Shown here in pieces: positions 15,001-23,684 of a DNA stretch of 64,000 nt (position 1 is its first letter; each line of letters opens with the position of its first letter). Origin of the DNA: Auanema rhodensis (taxonomy: Eukaryota > Nematoda > Chromadorea > Rhabditida > Rhabditidae); contig OZ059896.1 in NCBI GenBank assembly GCA_964057225.1, forward strand, positions 23,494,501-23,558,500. Reading direction: 5' to 3'. The notes beneath the pieces were generated by a model. The model saw only the letters and a program-made list of their open reading frames with translations, was not told the origin of the DNA and did no database searches. The position numbers were made by a program, and so were the translations under genes.

Positions 15001-16260
15001 ATGCGGTTTTCAAAATTAGATTCCCCATGTCCATATTAGTCTAAAAACAAATTTTTATTGATATTGGTGCATGGTAACCATGACTTTGAAATTTACGTGA
15101 ACTTTAATTTATGCTAATTAAATGTACACTTGATGTACACTTGGTATGTAACTCGCTTCACGTGAAAGATAAAGAGATGCGGTTTTCAAAATTAGATTCC
15201 CCATGTCCATATTAGTCTAAAAACAAATTTTTATTGATATTGGTGCATGGTAACCTTGACTTTGAAATTTACGTGAACTTTAATTTATGCTAATTAAATG
15301 TACACGTGATGTGCACTTGGTATGTAACTCGCTTTACGTGAAAGATAAAGAGATGCGGTTTTCGAAATTAGATTCCCCATGTCCATATTAGTCTAAAAAC
15401 AAATTTTTATTGATATTGGTGCATGGTAACCATGACTTTGAAATTAACGTGAACTTTAATTTATGCTAATTAAATGTACACGTGATGTACACTTGGTATG
15501 TAACTTGCTTCACGTGAAAGATAAAGAGATGCGGTTTTCAAAATTAGATTCCCCATGTCCATATTAGTCTAAAAACAACTTTTTATTGATATTGGTTCAT
15601 GGTAACCATGACTTTGAAATTTACGTGAACTTTAATTTATGCTAATTAAATGTACACGTGATGTGCACTTGGTATGTAACTCGCTTCACGTGAAAGATAA
15701 AGAGATGCGGTTTTCAAAATTAGATTCCCCATGTCCATATTAGTCTAAAAACAAATTTTTATTGATATTGGTGCATGGTAACCATGACTTTGAAATTTAC
15801 GTGAACTTTAATTTATGCTAATTAAATGTACACTTGATGTACACTTGGTATGTAACTCGCTTCACGTGAAAGATAAAGAGATGCGGTTTTCAAAATTAGA
15901 TTCCCCATGTCCATATTAGTCTAAAAACAAATTTTTATTGATATTGCTTCATGGTAACCATGACTTTGAAATTTACGTGAACTTTAATTTATGCTGATTA
16001 AATGTACACGTGATGTGCACTTGGTATGTAACTCGCTTCACGTGAAAGATAAAGAGATGCGGTTTTCAAAATTAGATTCCCCATGTCCATATTAGTCTAA
16101 AAACAAATTTTTATTGATATTGGTTCATGGTAACCATGACTTTGAAATTTACGTGAACTTTAATTTATGCTAATTAAATGTACACGTGATGTGCACTTGG
16201 TATGTAACTCGCTTCACGTGAAAGATAAAGAGATGCGGTTTTCAAAATTAGATTCCCCAT
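12035..16260. repeat. 12-monomer tandem higher-order repeat (2 x 2112 bp)
   Basis: Several private variants recur exactly 2112 bp (12 x 176) apart. AGATGAAGAG is at 12351 and 14463. CGCTTTACGTG with TTTTCGAAATT is at about 13220 and 15332. AAACAACTTTTTATT is at 13461 and 15573. The two copies abut, so this is a direct tandem duplication of a twelve-unit block. It differs in a few places, for example ATGTTTATAT at 13971 is not in the second copy. Upstream of about 12035 and downstream of about 16260 the correspondence is lost. Confidence 0.85.
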
Positions 16261-19003
16261 GTCCATATTAGTCTAAAAACAAATTTTTATTGATATTGGT
16301 TCATGGTAACCATGACTTTGAAATTTACGTGAACTTTAATTTATGCTAATTAAATGTACACGTGATGTGCACTTGGTATGTAACTCGCTTCACGTGAAAG
16401 ATAAAGAGATGCGGTTTTCAAAATTAGATTCCCCATGTCCATATTAGTCTAAAAACAAATTTTTATTGATATTGCTTCATGGTAACCATGACTTTGAAAT
16501 TTACGTGAACTTTAATTTATGCTAATTAAATGTACACGTGATGTGCACTTGGTATGTAACTCGCTTCACGTGAAAGATAAAGAGATGCGGTTTTCAAAAT
16601 TAAATTCCCCATGTCCATATTAGTCTAAAAACAAATTTTTATTGATATTGGTGCATGGTAACCATGACTTTGAAATTTACGTGAACTTTAATTTATGCTA
16701 ATTAAATGTACACTTGATGTACACTTGGTATGTAACTCGCTTCACGTGAAAGATAAAGAGATGCGGTTTTCAAAATTAGATTCCCCATGTCCATATTAGT
16801 CTAAAAACAAATTTTTATTGATATTGGTGCATGGTAACCTTGACTTTGAAATTTACGTGAACTTTAATTTATGCTAATTAAATGTACACGTGATGTGCAC
16901 TTGGTATGTAACTCGCTTCACGTGAAAGATAAAGAGATGCGGTTTTCAAAATTAGATTCCCCATGTCCATATTAGTCTAAAAACAAATTTTTATTGATAT
17001 TGGTGCATGGTAACCATGACTTTGAATTTTACGTGAACTTTAATTTATGCTAATTAAATGTACACGTGATGTGCACTTGGTATGGAACTCGCTTCACGTG
17101 AAAGATAAAGAGATGCGGTTTTCAAAATTAGATTCCCCATGTCCATATTAGTCTAAAAACAAATTTTTATTGATATTGCTTCATGGTAACCATGACTTTG
17201 AAATTTACGTGAACTTTAATTTATGCTGATTAAATGTACACGTGATGTGCACTTGGTATGTAACTCGCTTCACGTGAAAGATAAAGAGATGCGGTTTTCA
17301 AAATTAGATTCCCCATGTCCATATTAGTCTAAAAACAAATTTTTATTGATATTGGTTCATGGTAACCATGACTTTGAAATTTACGTGAACTTTAATTTAT
17401 GCTAATTAAATGTACACGTGATGTGCACTTGGTATGTAACTCGCTTCACGTGAAAGATAAAGAGATGCGGTTTTCAAAATTAGATTCCCCATGTCCATAT
17501 TAGTCTAAAAACAAATTTTTATTGATATTGGTGCATGGTAACCATGACTTTGAAATTTACGTGAACTTTAATTTATGCTAATTAAATGTACACGTGATGT
17601 GCACTTGGTATGTAACTCGCTTCACGTGAAAGATAAAGAGATGCGGTTTTCAAAATTAGATTCCCCATGTCCATATTAGTCTAAAAACAAATTTTTATTG
17701 ATATTGCTTCATGGTAACCATGACTTTGAAATTTACGTGAACTTTAATTTATGCTGATTAAATGTACACGTGATGTGCACTTGGTATGTAACTCGCTTCA
17801 CGTGAAAGATAAAGAGATGCGGTTTTCAAAATAAGATTCCCCATGTCCATATTAGTCTAAAAACAAATTTTTATTGATATTGCTTCATGGTAACCATGAC
17901 TTTGAAATTTACGTGAACTTTAATTTATGCTAATTAAATGTACACGTGATGTGCACTTGGTATGTAACTCGCTTCACGTGAAAGATAAAGAGATGCGGTT
18001 TTCAAAATTAGATTCCCCATGTCCATATTAGTCTAAAAACAAATTTTTATTGATATTGGTGCATGGTAACCATGACTTTGAAATTTACGTGAACTTTAAT
18101 TTATGCTAATTAAATGTACACGTGATGTGCACTTGGTATGTAACTCGCTTCACGTGAAAGATAAAGAGATGCGGTTTTCAAAATTAAATTCCCCATGTCC
18201 ATATTAGTCTAAAAACAAATTTTTATTGATATTGGTGCATGGTAACCATGACTTTGAAATTTACGTGAACTTTAATTTATGCTAATTAAATGTACACTTG
18301 ATGTACACTTGGTATGTAACTCGCTTCACGTGAAAGATAAAGAGATGCGGTTTTCAAAATTAGATTCCCCATGTCCATATTAGTCTAAAAACAAATTTTT
18401 ATTGATATTGGTGCATGGTAACCTTGACTTTGAAATTTACGTGAACTTTAATTTATGCTAATTAAATGTACACGTGATGTGCACTTGGTATGTAACTCGC
18501 TTCACGTGAAAGATAAAGAGATGCGGTTTTCAAAATTAGATTCCCCATGTCCATATTAGTCTAAAAACAAATTTTTATTGATATTGGTGCATGGTAACCA
18601 TGACTTTGAATTTTACGTGAACTTTAATTTATGCTAATTAAATGTACACGTGATGTGCACTTGGTATGGAACTCGCTTCACGTGAAAGATAAAGAGATGC
18701 GGTTTTCAAAATTAGATTCCCCATGTCCATATTAGTCTAAAAACAAATTTTTATTGATATTGGTTCATGGTAACCATGACTTTGAAATTTACGTGAACTT
18801 TAATTTATGCTAATTAAATGTACACGTGATGTGCACTTGGTATGTAACTCGCTTCACGTGAAAGATAAAGAGATGCGGTTTTCAAAATTAGATTCCCCAT
18901 GTCCATATTAGTCTAAAAACAAATTTTTATTGATATTGCTTCATGGTAACCATGACTTTGAAATTTACGTGAACTTTAATTTATGCTAATTAAATGTACA
19001 CGT

Positions 19004-19496
19004 TTGAACGGGTTTATTGTTCGAATCACAGGTTATAATCGGAAAACAAGGTTAATAAATCGGGAAAATTGCAGATATTCAAAAGAACCTTACAATACAA
19101 ACATACTTGTAATAATTGACTAAAACATATATGTACAAGAAACAGGTTCAGCATATTTTCTTTTACAATGATAGTGAGCAGCACTACTTGTTTGTTAAGG
19201 TTTTGAATCAGTTCTAGTTTGATAAAGAAGAGTTGATTTGTTCAGTGTAGATCACTGACCTCTATAGTATTCTGACAGGTACGGTGGAACTCTTGATGTG
19301 AGTCAAGCCCGTTCTGACAGCAAGAGGTAACTATCGTTCTATCCGTATGACTAATGTCTATAGGATAAAATGCGTAGTAACAGGTCTCAGAGGTAAACTA
19401 GGGAACTGTCTAACTTTAACATAGCTTGAGGCTTAAATGCTTGTAAATAGAAGAATATACATAAACAAGATTTCAAGTTACAATAACAGAGAAAGG
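19004..19496 (-). other. LINE 3' UTR and 3' end
   Basis: This is 493 bp between the ORF2 stop and the satellite junction. In the sense direction the element ends with AATAAACCCGTTCAA; the AATAAA hexamer lies at 19018-19013. There is no A-tail and no obvious simple-repeat tail of the kind that ends many CR1 and L2 elements. The last bases can fold: TTCGAAC and GTTCAA flank AATAAACCC, giving a 6-bp stem with one bulged base. A terminal stem-loop is known to be recognised by the RT in some L2/CR1-like elements. That role here is inference. I see nothing else of note in this stretch. Confidence 0.7.
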
Positions 19497-22364
19497 TTAA
19501 ATATTGTTAAGATTAATAGAAAGATGTTTTCTGAAGCTGGAAGTGTTTCTTAGTTGAACGATGTTTTCAGGGAGTGTGTTCCAGATTTGAATAGCTCTGT
19601 ATTCTATTCCAGTTCTTGTTTCGCTCTTCCAAAGATCAGGGTATTCAACATTCCATAGATGTCTACGTAGTGAATGAGCATAGTGCTTGGTAGTAAAAAA
19701 GTTAAGGTTGTTTTCTGGAACATTTTTAGTAATCTGATTATGATAAAAAACGAGATCAATTAGTAGTCTTCTAAACGTTAGCTCCTCGGCTCCAAGAAAC
19801 AATAGCTGGTTCTTGTAATCCAAAGCTATTTCGGCTCTCTTAAAAATAGCGTTTAAAAACTTTTTTTGGACAGACTCAATGCGCGCTTTATCTTTGTTAT
19901 TCTGAGGAGACCATACAACTGAAGCATATTCTAAAATCGGTCGGATATAGCAGCAAAAAAGTTTGAACATCAAAGTTGGTGATCTTGAGTAAAAACAACG
20001 CAAAATAACACGACATTTGTGAGCAGCAATGTTAGAAATTCTGTCTATATGACTGTTAAAAGAGAGATTATAGTCTGTACACACACCTAGATCTTTATAT
20101 GATGATACTGTAGCTAAAGAAATGTCTCCAAATTTGAAAATTGTGTTTGTTCTTGGTGTAGTGGTACTCGATATAATCATAATTTTGGATTTGGAAGTAT
20201 TAACTTTCATACCGTTAGATAGACACCAGTTTTTGAGAATATTCAAAGCTAGTTGTAAACTTACCGGATTTGTGCTGCTTAGTTTAAGATCGTCTGCATA
20301 AAGAGTTGGATGTACATCATCAGGTAAATTTGATGTAATATCATTTATATAAAATAAAAAAAGAAGAGGACCCAGTACTGTCCCCTGTGGAACTCCACAG
20401 GGCAAAGAATTTGTGACGGATAGAGAGTAATTAACTAATACAGAGAAAGATCTATTAGTAATGAAGTTTTTGAGAAAAGTGAGAATACAGCCGTCAATGC
20501 CAATTGATTTTAATTTAGCTAACAGAACGGAATGATTTATGAGATCAAAAGCCTTAGAAAAGTCAATAAAGGCAACATAAACAGGTTTTTTCTTGTCTAC
20601 AGCAGATCTCCAGAGAACATGACTACTAAGAATTGCCGATACAGTATTGCGTTTTGGAAGAAAAGCAAACTGATTAGGAGAAATAAAGCCGGAGGAAATA
20701 CCAAAGTCAAGAAGAGGTGAACGCAGGAGACGTTCAAAAACTTTAGACAGACTGGATGTGAGAGAAATAGGACGATAATTAGCCGGGTTAGAAGAAAGTC
20801 CTGATTTATGAACGGGACGAATCCAAGCTGTTTTCCAGTCAGGAGGACAAGAGGAGGAAACAAGTAGATTGTGGAAAACAAAGGCCAGAGGCTGAGAGAG
20901 AGTAGAAGCACAATTTTTTAGGAAGAAATAAGGGATTCCGTCTGGGGATGTTGATACCCGAAGAGGTAACTGACAGAGAATTTTGTGAACGTTGAGAGGG
21001 GAGACATCAATAAAGTCGATAATAGTAGAAGAAGAGGAATGAGGAGCATGTGGTAGAGAGATAGGAAGGGGGCGAACAGAGAAGGTGGTAGCAAAGATAG
21101 AGGCTTTGTCAGAATCAGACGAAACAGAATCATTATCTATTTTGAGATTTGGGATATCTGAAGTGCTGCCAACCAAACGGGTTCTGCAAAAGCGATTAAG
21201 AAGTTTTGAATTATTATAGTTGGCAATACGTTCCTCTTCCGAAGCCAATCTATTCTTGATAAGTTTATCAAGAGAATGTGAAAGTTTTTTACGACGAGAT
21301 TCATCATGATGATGATAAGAACAACTGAGTTTTTTTATATGAGATGAGAGTTTTAAAATATCTCGGTCAATCTTCTTTGTTCTTCTTTCTTTTTTTTTGG
21401 GAACGCAGCTATCAATGACCGAGTGAAGAATGTGAACAAGTTTAGAGTAAGAATCTAAAGGAGTGAGACCGGAGAGATGATTAGCGAAATCAATTTTGGC
21501 TAGTCTATGATTGATGAGATTGTAGTCAGCAGCTTGAAAATTGCGATCAGAAAACATAGGTAATGCTACCGGAGACAAAGTATTAGAAGAGCTGATTGTG
21601 TTAGCTAACTGAAAAGAGTCTGAAACAATTTGGAAAACCACAGAATGGTGATCCGAGGAGCCGAGGGGGGAAGAACGGGATATGTTGCCTACACTGGATA
21701 TGTTATCAGTGATAACATAATCAAGAATGTTCTTGCCTCTGGTAGGGAACTTTACCAACTGATGAGAACAGCTATCGTTGAGAAATTGAAGAATAGATCT
21801 ACTAGAGGAGCATGGTTGAGAGCAAATACCGAGGTCCCAGTTGATTTTAGGAAAATTTAGATCGCCCGTTAGGAAGAACGATCGTTTGGAAATTTGTTTA
21901 CGTAGATCAGAAAGAAACGAAATGAAATCTGAATGAGAAGCTGTTGGAGGACGATAACAAAGTGAGAAAACAGCATTAAGTGAAGGTATGAGTAAGTTAA
22001 TGAATTGTATAGAAGATTGAGGAGAAGAACAGGAAAGAAGAAAAGGTTTGATATGACTTTTAATATAGAGGACAACACCACCACCACGTGAGAGACACCT
22101 ATCGGCTCTAAAAATAGTGTAAGTATCTTTACATGGGAGTAGGTGGGTATCGAACTCAGGAAAAAGCCATGATTCTGATATTGCAATTATATCAGGAGTG
22201 GATAAAGAAATAACGTGGGATAGTATATGAAGTTTGTTAAGAATAGAACGTGCATTAAAACACTGAACTGAGAGGCTGGTAGGATGTGAGACAGGGGGGG
22301 TTGAAGACGTGACAGTGTTAACGAAAGGACATTTTGTCAGACGTGAGACGTTGAGATGTATTGT
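19497..22364 (-). CDS. LINE ORF2: AP endonuclease and reverse transcriptase
   Basis: The frame is open for 955 codons after a TGA at 22367-22365. It would nick target DNA and copy the element RNA at the nick (target-primed reverse transcription). Codons are numbered from 22364. Endonuclease: NARS 37-40, ISESWL with the catalytic Glu at 64, RADR 86-89 followed by RGGGV, YRPP 137-140, GDLN 167-170, and SDHH 237-240. Reverse transcriptase: NYRPISL from 529, FAFLPKRNT from 565, FIDFSKAFD 599-607 (first catalytic Asp), GVPQGTVLGPLL from 657, YADD 689-692 (catalytic Asp pair), DLGV near 758. The C-terminal tail has the IWNTLP block near 927, usual in CR1-like ORF2. No RNase H is visible. Length is typical for the family. 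The first in-frame ATG is at 21557, beyond the endonuclease, so the real start is not an ordinary ATG. It may be an ACG at 22310, another non-AUG codon, or a +1 shift from ORF1, which it overlaps by 47 nt. Identification is certain; the start is not. Confidence 0.95.
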   Translation of the reverse strand, partial: TIHLNVSRLTKCPFVNTVTSSTPPVSHPTSLSVQCFNARSILNKLHILSHVISLSTPDIIAISESWLFPEFDTHLLPCKDTYTIFRADRCLSRGGGVVLYIKSHIKPFLLSCSSPQSSIQFINLLIPSLNAVFSLCYRPPTASHSDFISFLSDLRKQISKRSFFLTGDLNFPKINWDLGICSQPCSSSRSILQFLNDSCSHQLVKFPTRGKNILDYVITDNISSVGNISRSSPLGSSDHHSVVFQIVSDSFQLANTISSSNTLSPVALPMFSDRNFQAADYNLINHRLAKIDFANHLSGLTPLDSYSKLVHILHSVIDSCVPKKKERRTKKIDRDILKLSSHIKKLSCSYHHHDESRRKKLSHSLDKLIKNRLASEEERIANYNNSKLLNRFCRTRLVGSTSDIPNLKIDNDSVSSDSDKASIFATTFSVRPLPISLPHAPHSSSSTIIDFIDVSPLNVHKILCQLPLRVSTSPDGIPYFFLKNCASTLSQPLAFVFHNLLVSSSCPPDWKTAWIRPVHKSGLSSNPANYRPISLTSSLSKVFERLLRSPLLDFGISSGFISPNQFAFLPKRNTVSAILSSHVLWRSAVDKKKPVYVAFIDFSKAFDLINHSVLLAKLKSIGIDGCILTFLKNFITNRSFSVLVNYSLSVTNSLPCGVPQGTVLGPLLFLFYINDITSNLPDDVHPTLYADDLKLSSTNPVSLQLALNILKNWCLSNGMKVNTSKSKIMIISSTTTPRTNTIFKFGDISLATVSSYKDLGVCTDYNLSFNSHIDRISNIAAHKCRVILRCFYSRSPTLMFKLFCCYIRPILEYASVVWSPQNNKDKARIESVQKKFLNAIFKRAEIALDYKNQLLFLGAEELTFRRLLIDLVFYHNQITKNVPENNLNFFTTKHYAHSLRRHLWNVEYPDLWKSETRTGIEYRAIQIWNTLPENIVQLRNTSSFRKHLSINLNNI

Positions 22365-23382
22365 TCATGCTAACAGATCTGGTAATTTGATCTGTGGTTA
22401 ATTTTGCGGATCGTGGTGGATTTTTGCGACGTCTTGGGCTAACAGAAGAACGCTTGTCTTTTGACGTGCGGTTCTGTCTTTCCTTCGACCGGCTCATTCT
22501 ACCAGATTTACAAGGGGGGCTAGAAAAAAGAGTTGGGGATGTGAGAGTTTGAGAATGGAGTGTTGGTAATGGAACGTTGTGAATAGATGGTATTTTAGGA
22601 GTTTGATTACAAGAAGAAGTGGGAGCTATTTTAGGGTTTGGAGGATCGGCTGGATTGCGGGAAACTTCAATAAGTCGAAGATCTCGTACCAAAAAGACAG
22701 ACTTAGTGTTGTTTTTGTTTTTTTCTTTTGCTTCCTCGCGAAGGTTGTTTTCCAGTTGAATTTCAAAAGGCAGATAGTCGCGACGTACAAAAGTTTTAGA
22801 TAAAGATTCGAAACATTTAGTCTTATTTGCTTTGATAGATGTTATGATCTTATCCCGCAATTCAACCGATGGACAAGTAATAATGAGTGGGCCTGGGGAT
22901 TTAGATTTAAGGATGCAACGTGTAATGGTTATTTGGTTAGTGTTAAGGAGAGTTGACAAAGTAGTGTCGTTGGATTTCTCAATGACCAGTTTCAGTAAAG
23001 AAGAAGGGTCAGAAGGTAAATCCGGGCAAGAGACTGGTACACGGAACCAGAGGGCTCTCTTACAACGATAATCGTACTTTGTCTCCTCTGATCTAATTTT
23101 TTGGATTTGGCATGCAACATTGGAAGAAGAAAGAAGAGGTGAGTTATGGGTGGTGTTAGGAATAGTGCAAGAGAGTTGAGTTAACTTCTGCTCCAACTTA
23201 TCGAGACGCGATTTGAAATCGGTTTCGATGAGTTTTATGCGTGAGTCATGCGATGCAACTGCGGTTTTGATACTACTGAGCTCGTGTCTTATTTGTACTG
23301 AAAGTTCAGCAAAAGAGTTATGTAAAGAATCGGAAAGTGATTCGAGGGCAGTAGTAAGAAACTCGTTAGTTACGTGAGACAT
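22318..23382 (-). CDS. LINE ORF1: coiled-coil RNA-binding protein
   Basis: 354 codons from ATG at 23382 to TAA at 22320-22318. By analogy with other LINE ORF1 proteins it should oligomerise, bind the element RNA and act as a nucleic-acid chaperone in the ribonucleoprotein particle. Residues about 10-70 are heptad-rich and charged (for example RLDKLEQKLTQL), consistent with a coiled coil. Residues about 105-240 form a globular region of alternating strands and helices, including PLIITCPSVELRDKII and FVRRDYLPFEIQLENNLREE. This resembles the RRM-like part of CR1-type ORF1 proteins, but I assign it from general pattern only. Residues 244-290 are rich in Pro, Ser and Thr. Residues 291-327 are strongly basic (SRSKERQNR, SPRRRKNPPR), likely nucleic-acid binding or nuclear targeting. 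I see no CCHC zinc knuckle. ORF2 overlaps its last codons in the +1 frame. The ATG is preceded by an AG-free pyrimidine-rich leader. Confidence 0.9.
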   Translation of the reverse strand: MSHVTNEFLTTALESLSDSLHNSFAELSVQIRHELSSIKTAVASHDSRIKLIETDFKSRLDKLEQKLTQLSCTIPNTTHNSPLLSSSNVACQIQKIRSEETKYDYRCKRALWFRVPVSCPDLPSDPSSLLKLVIEKSNDTTLSTLLNTNQITITRCILKSKSPGPLIITCPSVELRDKIITSIKANKTKCFESLSKTFVRRDYLPFEIQLENNLREEAKEKNKNNTKSVFLVRDLRLIEVSRNPADPPNPKIAPTSSCNQTPKIPSIHNVPLPTLHSQTLTSPTLFSSPPCKSGRMSRSKERQNRTSKDKRSSVSPRRRKNPPRSAKLTTDQITRSVSMNNTSQRLTSDKMSFR

Positions 23383-23554
23383 AGTTAAGTAATAGAAGGT
23401 AAAAAGAATGAAATAAGAGACAAGTAAGGAGAGAAAAAAAAAAGAAGAGTTTTGGAAAAAAAGAAAGATAGAAATGGGAAAAAAAAGAGCGTACCTTGAA
23501 AAACCAGTCCGGCGTTAGTATTAAACTGAGAGTACGAGTAGGAGCCGACCAACC
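23383..23554 (-). other. LINE 5' UTR, pyrimidine-rich leader
   Basis: This stretch lies between the 18-bp repeats and the ORF1 ATG. On the sense strand the roughly 110 nt before the ATG are dominated by T and C runs (long A/G runs on the plus strand at 23395-23490). No AG dinucleotide occurs in it. A splice-donor-like AAGGTACGC lies at about 23500 on the sense strand. No gene is seen. A role in cap-independent translation or splicing is possible but unsupported. Confidence 0.6.
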
Positions 23555-23684
23555 AGGATGAGGTCAAATCGCGGAATGAGGTCAAATCGCGGAATGCGGT
23601 CAAATCGCGGAATGAGGTCAAATCGCGGAATGTGGTCAAATCGCGGAATGAGGTCAAATCGCGGAATGAGGTCAAATCGCGGAA
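23555..23684 (-). repeat. Seven 18-bp tandem repeats in the LINE 5' UTR, each with an AGGTCA-like site
   Basis: On the plus strand the unit is GGAATGAGGTCAAATCGC. It occurs at 23555 (first copy AGGATG...), 23573, 23591, 23609, 23627, 23645 and 23663, followed by a partial GGAA at 23681-23684. Copies 3 and 5 carry CGGTCA and TGGTCA in place of AGGTCA; the other five keep AGGTCA. The array is at the extreme 5' end of the element and breaks off mid-unit at the satellite junction. This parallels the promoter monomers at the 5' ends of some L1 elements. AGGTCA is the nuclear-receptor half-site, so a hormone-receptor-driven promoter is conceivable. The 18-bp period is a multiple of three, so two sense frames stay open through it (repeating RDLTSF or RFDLIP). 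I judge these non-coding because one starts in satellite DNA. Confidence 0.85.

Larger units (their letters stand above)
1..19003. repeat. 176-bp satellite array, left block
   Basis: Head-to-tail tandem repeats of one AT-rich 176-bp monomer. If the unit is set to begin at GCACTTGG, copies start at 1, 177, 353, 529 and so on up to 18833. That gives 107 complete units (107 x 176 = 18832) and a last unit cut after 171 bp by the LINE. There is no net insertion or deletion over this block. Units differ by a few substitutions. The most frequent lie at unit positions 107-109 (GGTTC, GGTGC or GCTTC), near 47-51 (TTTTC, TTCTC, TTTTT), at 157 (GCTAATT or GCTGATT) and at the unit boundary (CACGTGATGTGCAC or CACTTGATGTACAC). 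All reading frames are broken by stops within a unit or so, so it is non-coding. Centromeric or heterochromatic location is likely by analogy with other satellites but is not shown here. Confidence 0.98.

Noticed and set aside
1-19003. CRISPR array
   Set aside because: Repeats are contiguous 176-bp units without unique spacers, and the window is eukaryotic.
19012-19035. tRNA B-box-like GTTCGAATC at the LINE end, suggesting a tRNA-derived SINE
   Set aside because: No A-box or tRNA fold accompanies it, and the match is better explained by the terminal stem-loop of the 3' UTR.
20532-23071. Plus-strand open frames and alternative minus frames inside the LINE
   Set aside because: They are shadows of ORF1 and ORF2, with no recognisable domains. 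The minus frame at 21869-22186 is overlapped by the endonuclease in another frame, which carries all the motifs.
23383-23505. Intron in the LINE 5' UTR
   Set aside because: A donor-like AAGGTACGC exists, but there is no AG acceptor before the ORF1 ATG.
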